Of a stretch of 64,000 nt of DNA, positions 22,036 to 33,600 are shown piece by piece (position 1 is the stretch's first letter; each line of letters starts with the position of its first letter). The notes beneath the pieces were generated by a model. It had not been told where the DNA came from. It saw nothing but the letters and a program-made list of their open reading frames with translations, and did not search any database. Both the position numbers and the translations under genes were made by a program. Source of the DNA: Labia minor (lineage: Eukaryota; Arthropoda; Insecta; Dermaptera; Spongiphoridae); NCBI GenBank assembly GCA_963082975.1, contig OY720344.1:92448538-92512537 (forward strand). Direction: 5' to 3'.

Positions 22036-23265
22036 TAGATTAAAATGAAAAACAAAATTTTATTTTTTTTTTAAATTCCATTCTCAGATTATATTATTTA
22101 TATAAGTATATTATAATTATTTAATTTATAGTGTTGACATTCATAAAATATTATACTCACATAGATAATACTCATTAAATATATTGAAGTATAAAAACTC
22201 AAGCAATTAATGAAAAAATATTTATTAAAATGGTTCAGAGAATTAAAAACAGATTAAATAAAAAGAAAAAACACAAAAACACAAAAAAATGTTGTTTTTC
22301 ATTATTCTAAAATAAATGTAAGAAATCAATATTGTTAATTCTTCTTTGGATAATTTATATTAATTGATAATTAATTGATTATGGATTTTACATTTGTTAA
22401 TATAAACCAATACAAAGGATTGTTTCCATTTCAATCATAAAACGAAATTTTTTTGTATTTATTCATATACGATTTTATTTAAATAATAATTCTTAAATTT
22501 TATTTTTATACACAAGAATTAAAAATTTAGAGATCTCAACAGGAATTTTAAAGAACGCAAATGAAATGATAAAAATCGGTGAACATGCCTGGAAAGGAGA
22601 AGGGGAAAAAGAGTACGCATTCGAAATACAAAATAATCCATACTGATGTTTTTTATATTATTATTATTATTATTAGTTAACATTTCCCATATGAATATTA
22701 ATACAAAAATGTATGTCCAATAAAAAAAATTGTATTTTTAAAATTTAAATTAATGGAAAATAAGATAGATAATTCATATATCAATATTCATTTTTATTTT
22801 TTTATTTTTTTTTATTTATTATTTATATACATTGCATAAATTGGACATATATGATATAAAATTAAGTATTAAAATTCTTGTTGCAATATTTTTTAATATT
22901 TCTTAATCAATGAATTAAAGAAATTATGATCCCATAGATTTTACTTATTTTATTAGTTCAATAGATTTCTCTCTCCGTTTCTATTATTAGACATTATTAA
23001 GTTTCTTTCCCACTAATAAATAAATATTTTTTTAAACTATTAGAATATTTCTAATCATTTTACCATATTTGGTTAAACAAATATTATTTAAATTCAATAT
23101 AATCTTATAGATTTAAAATTTCAATACTGAATTTAAAATATATTTATTAAAAAATAAATAAAATGATTTCTAAAAAAAAGTTCTATCGTATTAAGATATA
23201 AAATATGATTATTATATTTTAATAATCATTATAAATAAATTTTATATTAATTAAGAACAATTTGC
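22036..23265. other. AT-rich non-coding DNA
   Basis: No gene or named repeat; an ATT microsatellite lies at about 22,657-22,676. Confidence 0.6.
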
Positions 23266-23926
23266 TTTTTTTACCGACCGACGATAATAAGGGAGGTATT
23301 GTTTTCACACCAAATTTCACATGTGGAGATTTTTACATATCTCCACGAATCATGCATTTTATAAACAGAAAAAAGTATTTTTAGCATGATGTCTGTCCGT
23401 CTGTCCGTCCGTCCGTCTGTCCGTCCGTCCGTCTGTCCGTCCGTATAGATGTGTACAGCCTGAACGGCTCAACCGATTTTGATGAAATTTGGTATATTTA
23501 CTTAATGCATCAGTGGGATGAATTGATCAACTTTTGGTGCAATTCAGGAAACCGGAAGTGGTAGTATTAGCGATCGACGATAGGAAGGAAAGGGTTATTT
23601 TCACACAAAAGGAGATTTTTTTATATATCACCACGAATCATGCATTTTGTATTGGTTTTATCCTCGAAAAAAATCATATTTATTAGTTTTTTCTTGATTT
23701 AAAATTATATGACGTCATCCAGCCATGCATGACGTCACAGCCTGGTCTTGCATATATATTATAAATAAAATAAAATTAAAAATGTTTATATTTATTATTT
23801 ATGTATCCATATCTGTTTTTTATTACATTAATAGATATATGAAAATTATTTGAAATTGTTTCTGTAGCTGGAAATTAATTTATTTCAAACCGTCGGTCGG
23901 TTCGGACCTGGCCACAGGTCAACTTA
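23266..23926 (+). mobile_element. HINE-like element, family C copy 2
   Basis: Same architecture as 7146-7821: 5' TTTTTACCGACCGACG, inverted copy CGTCGGTCGGT near the 3' end, terminal hairpin ACCTGGCCACAGGT, TCTG/TCCG array (23,391-23,443), internal second module from about 23,574 and paired TGACGTCA sites at 23,710 and 23,730. It differs from copy 1 mainly in array length and a small deletion in the second module (cacacaaaaggag). Confidence 0.85.
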
Positions 23927-25430
23927 TTGATTTATTATTTACTAGTAAACTTGTGGATAAAATTTCAAATGACATGGGCATTTCTGTTGCATAACTTGAA
24001 GGCGTTTATTTTTTTTAGCTTTAAACATATTTCAATTTTTAATGATGATTGATGGTATATGAAAGTCATAAAGTACTTTTATTTAGTTTAGTAAGAATTC
24101 TTCTAAATTCTCCTTAAAATAAATATATTTTTTTTAATATCATTATTTTTTTATGGTAATCAAAACATTTTTCGTTTTATAGTGAAATAATATTCAATTA
24201 ACAATTTTATTTGAACAAATAATTAGTGGTTAATATCTTTTTAAAATTTCTTTTATTAATAATAATAATAATAATAATTTATTTATTTATTGATAAAAAA
24301 AAATAATAATATTTATATTTATAAATAATTTATACTTAAATTTATTTATAATTTTAATAATCATCAGTTATTATTATTATTAATTGTATAACCAACGAAA
24401 TACCTTGTTATCCATCTCACTATTCCATCTCACTTACCTTTTAATTTTCCTCGTATATTTTCCTCCCACACAGTCATTTCTTTGAATTTTATTTCTATGC
24501 TATTCAAGCTACATGACTTGCTCATCTCAATTGCTTTAATTAACCTAATAATATCTTATTCTCCTTCTAATTAATGAAATTATCTTAAATTGATGGAATT
24601 TAAATTATAAATTATAATTCTTCATTCGTACTATTTATTTTATTTTAGATTTATTTTATTATCTAAATATAAAAATAAAATTCTAATAAAATTCCAAGTT
24701 TTCTAATATTCCATTTTCAATTCGATTATTCGTACTCCCATTGTAACCAGTTGCTTCAAACAATATCAATATCAAAAAACAATTCATTGTTATGTTAAAA
24801 CTTACTAAATTTACAAAAAAAAACACAATTTTTTTTCATTTTAATAATAAAAAAACAAACAAATTGTGTCAACTTGTTTATTAAAATAAATTTGTACCAA
24901 TGAGTAAGAACTTGTGAAGTGTATTTTTTCTAATAATAATAATAATAATAATAATAATGTTTTATTATTATTTAAAATATTTAGAACTTCTTTTTTAAGT
25001 TCATCTTTGAAATATCAATATAAACTAATTATTTCTTTGAAAAATATTGCTTAATAAAAATCTATATATAAATAAATAATAAAATAAAAATCTATATATA
25101 AATAAATAAATATGATAATAATATATAAATAAATATCTACTTATATATAAATAAATTAATTATTATTAATTATTATTAACATGGATTATTATTAATATTT
25201 GATAGATTATTTAACTGATTTAAATATACATATCTGCTAATAATTACATCAATGATATAATACAATAGTTATCTACCTTATATAGTAAATATATTATACT
25301 TAAAGGTGAACATATCTAAAGAATATTTGGAAATATTTTATATCTTTTTTTTATTTTTTTTTTTTTTGTACTTTTTTAGTAGACAAACTTAAAGTAGAAA
25401 AAAAGTAAATTTTCCCAAATGCAAATGGAT
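23927..25430. other. AT-rich DNA with trinucleotide repeats
   Basis: Contains (AAT)n runs at about 24,259-24,282 and 24,931-24,957 and imperfect tandem repeats around 25,045-25,130 (aaatctatatataaataaat). No genes. Confidence 0.6.
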
Positions 25431-25439
25431 GAAAAAATA

Positions 25440-25740
25440 AGAATGGAAAAGAAGGAAGACGAATCGGAGTAGCAGATGGCGAGTAGAAAACGCAATAGGA
25501 AATAGGCAAGCAGTGGCGCAAGGGGCGCTGACAGATGTGGCCTGCACGTGCGCCCCGTCGTCAGGTGGGGGGCTGATAAATTCGGGATAAAGCCGGGAAT
25601 TAAACACAACCCCGCAACGCCCACTCTGGACTCATCCCTCTTGATTCGATCAAAGAAGGGCTTAAGCGTTTGCAATCTTCTGTCCACTAAAATCAACCCA
25701 AAAGGATCTTCATTTCTTCACTATGCTACGTTTTGATTAT
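25440..25740. promoter_or_regulatory. GC-rich island with E-box cluster
   Basis: CAGATG (25,532), CACGTG (25,545) and CAGGTG (25,562) lie within 36 bp, next to a GGGGCGCTGAC block. E-boxes are bHLH and zinc-finger (Snail/ZEB) sites. Frames on both strands are open for 60-106 codons but none resembles a known protein. It is a candidate regulatory element. Confidence 0.3.
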
Positions 25741-26775
25741 TTATTCCCTTGAAAATACAGCTGTCATGCTATTTTAAAACTGATTAATTCTTTCATTGGA
25801 GATTGGGGGTGGGGTGGGTGTTAGAGTAGGGGTGGGAGACACGTTTTGGTAAGAATAGATTGCTTGAAATCAAAAAGAAGTCTGATTTAGAATACCACTT
25901 CGTTTTTTATTTTCATTTTCATCGAAAAGATTTCTTCTATTTAACAAAAAAAAAAAAAATATGTACTAAAATAGATGCCAAGTTGAATGTTATCGCTATA
26001 TTACATAGTGAATGATGGGAAGGGAGGGGGGTTAATAATCGTTCATCCAATACAATATTTCTTATTGAGTGATGTTTCGACATCCAATTTTTTCAATATC
26101 CCAAAATAATAATCTTAACCATATATTGAAAATTTAAAATGATAATATAATTTATATTTCATTTAAATAAATTCATTCCAATAAAAATAAATATAAAATT
26201 TAAATAATATATTTTAAGAAAAAAATAAAATATATTTATCATTTAATAAAATGAAATATTGTTTTTTTTCAAAACATAATTTTATTTTAAAACAAATAAG
26301 AATTTATGTTAATTTTGAATTCCATAATAAATGAGATTAGATATTCTCAGTGATGTATTCGTAAAATAAGAAGTAAGGGAACGCATAGTGGGAGCAAAAA
26401 AAAGTCCTATTTTCAGCAAACTATTTTTTTCCATATAAGTTTTTATTTTTTCTTATTCTTACTATATAAAATGTTTACGAACACAAAAAAAGAAGTTCTA
26501 ACAGTAGTTTTAAGTGGGAGTTGTCGGGACATTAAAAAGTACTGGGACGCGTTTTGGTTCTGAAAAAAGGTAAGGGAACGTCGTTCTCCCAATACACCTC
26601 TTTTAAATAAATAAATTACAATTTTCAGTATTTTTCAATTTTCTTTATTTTTCTTTTAATAAATTTACATATTAATTCTTATTGAAACCGTTCCGAATTC
26701 AAAAATAAATGTCATCAAAATATTAATTTCGTTATCAAAAAATTTGGTACTAATTAAAAATAAATACAATAAATA

Positions 26776-26805
<30 letters not shown>
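25741..26805. other. AT-rich non-coding DNA
   Basis: No gene. A G-rich tract lies at about 25,801-25,840 and an AT microsatellite at 26,780-26,806, directly before the MITE. Confidence 0.6.
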
Positions 26806-26806
<1 letters not shown>

Positions 26807-28418
26807 CGTATGTAGTAGGCAAATTGCAATTTTAGGAAAATAGCATTTACCTAGGCAAAATTTGCCTGGCCAAATAGCTTCAACTATTATTTCATTTCAA
26901 TTTCAGGAAAATAGCATTTGGCTAGACCAGGGATGGCGAATCTTTTTAAATGTCCGTGCCACAAAATTATAAAAAAAATTTTTGAAGTAACTAACATGAC
27001 ACAAAATTATCATGATTTTTTTTTCCACCACCTGTTTAGCTTGAATATATAATCGAATATTTTTGTATAACTTCTAACTACCCTGCATAATGGTGTTATA
27101 ATTTTCAATATTAAAGTTTATACCAAAAAAATAAAATGATTATTAAAAAATTTGGAATTTATTTGTGGTAAAAATATAACTTTCGTAAAAATTGTCTATT
27201 ATTTTTTTTATTTTTATGGAAATTCTTTAATTGATTTTAGTTTGTAGTTTTTAGTTGTAGATAGTTACCAAATAACAAAATTTATATCTAATACAGCGAA
27301 CAACTTACAATTTTTTGTTTTGACAATGCTTTGTTAAATTCTACAAAAAGATGGCGATTCTGGCATTAACCGTCCTAAGGGTAAAGTAAAGTTTTGTTAA
27401 ACTTGATATAAATTTTAAAAAATTAATTTTTCTTTATTTTTAATAAATATTGACAAAATTTAATATAAGAATATTCTGGTATTTTTTATCGCCCTAATCA
27501 ATTTTGAGTTTATAACTTCACCATTTCTCAAACAAACAGACAGGTAAAATGACAGACATGAAAAATAAAAGTCATATTTGGATTCTCCAGGTCATGAAGA
27601 GTTGCAAAAGATTTTAAAACCTGACCATGCGATTTGTAACAACACGCAATGACATTAATAGAAGTCCAACCATATACAGACTGTATCTATCATGAATATT
27701 TTATACTGCGAGGGAATTCAAGCGATATTTCAGTAATAAAATATACAATTTGCCGGTTTAATCTACTAAGATAGATAAATAAATATTTAGTTCCAAATTT
27801 CATAAATTGTAATTTTAATGTGAATTGTTCAATTTCAATTCATTTGCATTGAAAAAAGTTATAATTATTAAAAAAATAATTTTGCCATTATGCGTGCTAT
27901 GAAATTTTTCAAATGTGCCCTTTATGGCACGCGTGCCATAGGTTCGCCATCCCTAGATTAAAGCCATTTGGCTAAATTTTTGTTGGGCAAATAGCTTTAA
28001 GCATCATTTCATCACACTTAACACTTTTCCTTTATTCAATAAGAATTTATTTTATTTAATAAATAAGTTAGAAATTGAGTGAAAATGAAAAATATTTAAT
28101 TAATTAATAATATAAACTATATTATCTGAGAGGATAGGCAAGGTAATTTTACCCAAAATGTTTTACAATATTTTATAGATTTTATACAAAGTTATAAACT
28201 TAATTAATCAAAGGTTTTCATTACTACAAATTTATCTAAAACTTGTTATTATCTAAGACTTGTTAGATAAATTTACAATAAAGAAGAAAAAAATTTTGGA
28301 ATAATTTCGTAATTGGCTACTGTAATAGTTAAGACTATTTGCCCAACAAAGATTTAGAAAAATGGCATTTGCCTATGCAAATAACATTTTCCTAAAATAC
28401 TCATTTGCCTGTGATATA
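26806..28418. mobile_element. Long-inverted-repeat MITE, family E copy 1
   Basis: Ends such as GGCAAATTGCAATTTTAGG ... CCTAAAATACTCATTTGCC are inverted, and further inverted blocks (ggcaaatagcttyaa / ttwaagctatttgcc types) lie inside. The element matches 55,801-56,358 closely over its central part (ctgagaggataggcaaggta). It is enlarged by the hAT at 26,938-27,955. No coding; superfamily not determined. Confidence 0.7.
26938..27955. mobile_element. hAT element nested in family E
   Basis: Ends CAGGGATGGCGAA and TTCGCCATCCCTA are inverted. The right end also has the palindrome ATGGCACGCGTGCCAT. These are typical hAT termini. The same position is uninterrupted in the copy at 55.8 kb. CTAGA is present on both sides, so a duplication is likely, but the exact 8 bp are blurred, perhaps by a small deletion at the right end. 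No intact transposase frame was found in the roughly 1-kb interior. Confidence 0.7.
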
Positions 28419-29139
28419 GGTATATATAATCCATATGTTTTAGCAAGTATTATTAATGAGAAGTGTAAAGTTAAATGACTTTGAATGGACTGTAATTAAT
28501 TTAAAGAAAAAATATTTGTGAAAAAATTATAATTAATATTTAATAGATTATTACATTTTTACAATGAAAATAGATCTCAAGGATTAATTTAAAAAAAAAA
28601 AAATTTAGAATTCATGTGAATCAATGATTTTCAGATTCAATTACTAGTGTTACTCTATTTATTTTTAAACAAATATACTTATACATATATAAATAAAGCT
28701 ATTTTATAATAGAATAAATAAATACTGGATTTCAATAATCTTTTGATTAGCATAGTAATATTTATTTATCAGCTTACTTTGAACAAATTAATTACCACAA
28801 AGAAACTTGTACTGATCATATTTACATAAAATCTACATTACTGGCCCCTTATCTAAAGCACCAAGTCTAAAATAACAAACACGAGGAAGCATATCACATG
28901 AATAGAGACCCTCCAAGAAAGAATCTGTAAATGCAAATATTTTCTTTAAATTAATTCACAGTCCATTCAAAGTCATTTAACTTTACGCGTCTCATTAATA
29001 TTTGCTAAAACATATGGATTACATATATATAAAGTTATTTATTTATTTTTAATTAGTACCATTTTTTGAATGTGCTATTAATATTTTGATGTCATTTATT
29101 TTTGAATTATTTTATTACGTCCTCAAGTTTAGTAGTTTA
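28419..29139. other. AT-rich non-coding DNA
   Basis: Segments 'gactttgaatggactgtaattaatttaaag' type (28,478) and its inverse at about 28,950-28,980 suggest another inverted repeat: 28,432-28,508 and 28,948-29,018 share inverted blocks (catatgttttagc / gctaaaacatatg). No genes. Confidence 0.5.
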
Positions 29140-29790
29140 GGATTTTACCATTCAGATCCATTTGAAAATGTAAAAAATTTAAAAACTTAGGTTCTGTAAT
29201 TAGAAAGGATAATAATATTCGAGAAAAATTTAAATCTAGGTTGCCTGTTATCGTGTCCAAATTATTATCAAATGGGATAAAAATTAAAATATATAAAACA
29301 ATTATTTTGCCAGTTGTATTATAAGGGTGAGGCATGGTCTATGGTCTTAGGAGACGAGAGTAGATTTACACTCTAAATTTTAGAGTATTTGAGAATAGGA
29401 TTCTTCGTAGCATTTATGGGCCAAAGAAAGATGAGGTCACCGGGGAATGGCAGAGACTACATAACGAGGAATTACATAACCTCTATGCATCACCATAATA
29501 GAATATTAAACGCGAGAAGGCTACGATGGGCAGGACATGAAGTTAGAATAAGAGAGAAAAGAATGGGGAAGGGTATTAGTGGGGAGACCGATTGGGAAAC
29601 GTCCGGTTGGAAGACCAAGTGGGAGGATAACGTAGGAATGGACATAAGAGAGATGGGAGAGGGTAGGAGTTGGATGGATGGTTGTGGCACAGGATAGGAC
29701 CACTTGGAGAAATGTGGTTGCTGCAGCCAATAACTTTAGTAGAACCACAGAGATAGATAGTAAGTACATAGTAAATTGATAAATTGATTA
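29140..29790 (+). pseudogene. LINE reverse-transcriptase C-terminal region, broken
   Basis: Plus-strand frames read FKNLGSVIRKDNNIREKFKS, then KIYKTIILPVVL, LRSIYGPKKDEVTGEWQR, ARRLRWAGHEVRIREKRMGK, and finally WRNVVAAANNFSRTTEID. This order (LGS motif, IYKTII.PVVLYG-like, FGP..., RLRW.GH, R...W.N, final WR..) is that of the C-terminal part of LINE endonuclease/reverse transcriptases. Stops and frameshifts separate the blocks; the catalytic palm and the 5' part are missing. The tail is 'aaattgataaattgat'. It is a dead, 5'-truncated copy. Confidence 0.8.
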
Positions 29791-30059
29791 TATACCAATT
29801 ATCTTTATAAAGCACTTTAATCTTTTGTAGTTTTTCATTTAAAACTTTTCTAGAATTATATTATATTTATTAATATTTATATTTTTCTCTCTCAGTACAA
29901 TTTTGTTATACTACGAAAATATATCTATTATAATTATACGACCTGGATTCCCAGAATCGTATTTTTTCTGGATTCATCAGTAAACCTGTCAGATTGCAAT
30001 ACTAACTCCAATGTACCCAGCAAACCAAGTAAAATTGCAATTTGAAATATTAATTATCT
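29791..30059. other. AT-rich non-coding DNA
   Basis: No feature recognised. Confidence 0.6.
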
Positions 30060-30240
30060 CATTTGGTGGATCGTTCGCAGCTGGTTCCACCTTGTGGCAT
30101 TTATTTCTTAGTGGGCCTGTGCACATGGCCCTTTTTCCCTGCCGTGGGCACATGTGCCGCTCCTTCGCACCTGGCATCTATCGATCCCTTCATTCATTCA
30201 ACTCTTTGGCTCCCGTCTCTGCTCCTACTTCCCCATTCCT
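30060..30240. other. GC-rich island with palindromes
   Basis: Contains the perfect 12-bp palindrome GGCACATGTGCC (30,147-30,158) and nearby GGGCCTGTGCACATGGCCC. Frames are open on both strands without recognised product. It is a candidate conserved non-coding element. Confidence 0.3.
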
Positions 30241-31269
30241 AAATAAATATATATATATATACTTCTATTATTATACAAGACGAATTTTAATAAAGATTTC
30301 CACTTTATCCACATTTTCTCAAATCGGTCACGTATACTTCAAAAAGCCGACTTAAGAAGAAAGGGTGATGAAAGGCCTCCAAAGAAGAGTGATATTTCAT
30401 CCTTAAAATTCTTTAATATAAAATATATATATTTTTTTAAATAGTATTTAAAGTTTTCAAGCCAAAATAATTATTCGATATAAATATAAATACCATTCAT
30501 TTTTTCTATGTTTCTATCTTCCAATCTTTGTTTATCAGGTGTTTAATAAAAAAAAATAATTTTAAATAATTTTGAATGAAAAAATGCATCAGGTGCTGTT
30601 GAAATAAAATTTATTAATTGTATATAAATATTTGTTAATTTTATTTCCTAGAGATCTTTGTAGATATATAAGAAAGTTACCTAGAATACATGGCCTATAT
30701 TATTTTTTATATATTTACGAGTAGGGTTGTTTATAGACTGAACAAGGTCATGATGTCTTTTCTTCTGCACCTGATTCTTCAATCCACCCTTTGTACACCT
30801 GGTTATGACTTATAATATTTATTAATTGATATATCATGTACATAATTAAGTAGTAACCTACAATAATTTTCAACATTCATTAGTTCATTTTTGGATTCAA
30901 ATGGAAAGATAATAAAAAAAAACAATTCTTAATTTAATAAAATGAATACATATTTAAAATAATATTCATGTTAGACTAGATTTCAAGAAAATGTACAATC
31001 TAATTATATTTATATATGGTACAACATACCAAATATGCATACTATGCAAAAATGATTGGTATTTATTTTTGTGAAATATAAAATCAGAAATAATTTATTG
31101 CTTTTGTTTACGTAGTTCCAGATTTTATTTTTATTAGAAATTCGATGAATATTATAACAAAGTATATTGAAAAAATAAAATCAAAATTAAATTTGATTAT
31201 ATAATTTTCAATTGAAATAATAATTTGTAATTTATTTTTGTATTCCTACTCTTATAAACACGCTGGAAT
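30241..31269. other. AT-rich non-coding DNA
   Basis: Nothing recognised. Confidence 0.6.
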
Positions 31270-31690
31270 AATAAAAAAGAATTTTTAATTCAAAATAGAT
31301 TTTTGAATAATTATGATCTAATAATATTAAATACAAATAGAAAAGCATAAATTAATAATTTTTTAATTCTTGTTCCTTTAAAATATTTGAAATTTTTTCA
31401 TTTATTTTTTTAATTATTAGTTAATATTTATTTTGTTAATTAGTTATTATACTTTTTAATTATTTTTTTTTCTCTAAAATATTTGAAATTTTTTAATCTC
31501 TTTTGTCGTTTAATTTTTTGTTAATTCTTATAAATTTTTATTAGTTAATTTTATTATTTATTATTATTGAAAACCACAAGTTCCATTCTTTTAATCAGAT
31601 TGATGCAATGGTGTAACACTTAATAATTGTAATAAATAATTAAAGAATTGTATATCAATATTTTCTAAAGCTAGCTCAGTGTTGCAGGTA
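31270..31690 (+). mobile_element. Family B Helitron 3' fragment
   Basis: It matches the last ~420 bp of the copy ending at 62,890 (ttaattcttgttcctttaaa, ttttaatcagattgatgcaa, ttgtatatcaatattttc). It ends with a decayed terminus (CTAGCTCAGTGTTGCAGGTA). The 5' part is missing. Confidence 0.7.
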
Positions 31691-31696
31691 ATAATA

Positions 31697-31847
31697 GGTT
31701 GTTCAATAAGTTCGCGGAACTGAAATGAAATGAAGAAACCAACTCAATTTGCACATAGTTTTTTGAAACCCAAATTAACACTCAAAATATTGCTCACTGT
31801 GCCTAATGAAATGCCTAAAGCCTCTGTTAAATGCTCCGTGAACAACC
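31697..31847 (-). mobile_element. 151-bp mariner-derived MITE
   Basis: The ends GGTTGTTCA and TGAACAACC are inverted and flanked by TA on both sides (31,695-31,696 and 31,848-31,849). The minus strand still reads LGISLGTVSNILSVNLGF, a piece of a mariner-type helix-turn-helix region. The rest of the transposase is gone. It is distinct from the mariner at 21.2 kb. Confidence 0.75.
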
Positions 31848-31849
31848 TA

Positions 31850-32224
31850 GTATATATGTATTATATATACTCGGTTGTTTAATAATACTTATATATATTT
31901 TTATATATATGAGATTTAAGATATATGATATAAGATTGAATTACGCACTTGATTTTATCCATTTTTTTTCAAAAAATTTTAAAACTCATTAACTTTATTT
32001 AGATTAGATTGCCACAAACAAAACGCACCTGTCGGCAAATTTGTAGCTGGTCACTTAAAAGCTCAAAATTAAATAATAAATACAAATTCTCAAGTGTCAT
32101 TGTCGTTTTTGAATTAAGAACTTCAAAGCAACCACATTCCTCCAACTATTCCTATCCATTTTCTAAAATCCTCCTGTCTCCTTTTATATTGTGTCTACCC
32201 ATAGGTTCTTGGTCAACCCATGGC
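31850..32224. other. AT-rich non-coding DNA
   Basis: No feature recognised; the 74-codon plus frame from 32,009 runs out of the block and shows no known product. Confidence 0.5.
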
Positions 32225-32650
32225 CGGTTCTAAGGTTTTGAGCGCCCCGGGTAAAACAAAATGAATCGCTCTTTCATACATATTATTCTTTAAATCAGGG
32301 GTCGACAACCTTTTTCAATAGCCGGACACATTTCTGAAATAATATAACAGGTGTGGGTACACTTGGTGATACTTAGAAAAAATTGAAAAAAATGGAAAAT
32401 GTTTAAGAGCCTGATCGCAAAAACATTTTACCTTTTTTTAGCCATATTGAAAAATCGAAAATGTTACCTTTTTTGTGTCATGACTATAAATTAATATTAT
32501 ACTTAGTAATTTGAATGTGGGCACTTGAAAATGGCTTCGCGGGCACCAGGTTGTCGACCCCTGCATTAAATAATGAATGAATTAAAATCTTTTATTTTTA
32601 AATCGGCGCCCCTCAAAATTTGGCGCTCCGGGCAGACCCATCGGTCGTTA
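32225..32650 (+). mobile_element. Unclassified repeat G, copy 1 (host of a hAT)
   Basis: The edges GGTTTTGAGCGCCCCGGG and, at the other side, GGCGCCCCTCAAAATTTGG / GGCGCTCCGGGC correspond to blocks of the repeat at 59,735-60,225. Interrupted by the hAT MITE below. No coding. Confidence 0.45.
32296..32563 (+). mobile_element. hAT MITE, 268 bp
   Basis: Perfect 16-bp terminal repeats CAGGGGTCGACAACCT / AGGTTGTCGACCCCTG. The 8-bp flanks are CTTTAAAT (32,288-32,295) and CATTAAAT (32,564-32,571), a duplication with one change. Same family as the partial copy at the window start. No coding. Confidence 0.9.
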
Positions 32651-33375
32651 ACTAATTTGTTTCCCCTTAAAATAAACTTTTCAATAACTCATTCTTGCCA
32701 TGTGTCCCACTCACCATTACCTCTTTGCATTTATGATTAACTAGGCTTAGGGGATGCATAATGACCTTTATGCAATCTCTGACGTCCCCTGTCATCTCAT
32801 CTATTTTTGGCTTATAAGTGTCACGTAGAATTTTATTGTCATATACTATACTATATTATACTATGAGCCAACATGCTAATCACACCCCGCCATGCAAAAT
32901 TAAAATTAGCATCTTTCCAATTATTTCACTATAGAAATAACTACATATATTTTCCCATTCAAAATAATTAATACATAGAACTTAAATTTTAACGATTTTT
33001 CAATCTAAATATTTTATGACTTTAATTAAAGAATCAATTAATGAATAATCTTTAAAATAATTTTTAATTAATTTTGTTTTCTTTTTGTTTTGAAAGATAC
33101 TTCAATTGATTTATCAGATATAAATAAAGAACTAATAAATAATCTGAAAGTTTGAAAAATAAATAAATAATAATAATGTTTTAATAATTTATTTTCATTT
33201 GTTAGTTTTTTTTTTTTGATTGATGGTGATCAATTAATTAGTTACGTGATTAATTCTAAAAAAATAGTTCAGGGATCAAATGCAACATCATTTGTCTTTT
33301 AATTAGAAAAAAAAATAGATTTGTCTGAGACTGTCTAATTGAAGAAAATCCGTCAATTAAGCGCAGCAGTTTGTT
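32651..33375. other. Mixed AT-rich DNA
   Basis: No frame or repeat recognised. 32,690-32,920 is somewhat less AT-rich (catttatgattaactaggct, gcttaggggatgcataatga) and may be conserved non-coding sequence. Confidence 0.4.
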
Positions 33376-33600
33376 CATGAATTCGACTTTGATGGCTGCC
33401 TGTCTTTCGTTCAAATGAATTCTTGCACCTGCGAGGGTGGCACCCCCAGCGTGTCTACTCACCCAGCACTCAACGGGGTGGAATCCTTTTCCCACGATTA
33501 GCCTTCAGGTACACAATCGTCTGATTAATAACGCAATCTTTTCCTCGGGAATCTTTCCTTTTGTATTCCACCCGTCGCTCATCAAAGAACGTTCCCTTCA
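33376..33600. other. GC-richer island
   Basis: Unique sequence with a 79-codon minus frame (MGKGFHPVECWVSRHAGGAT) that cannot be matched to a family. It contains homeodomain-type cores (TGATTAATA at about 33,521). Coding not established. Confidence 0.25.

Noticed and set aside
29490..29815. Three overlapping minus-strand frames of 66-82 codons
   Set aside because: Antisense shadows of the LINE relic on the plus strand.
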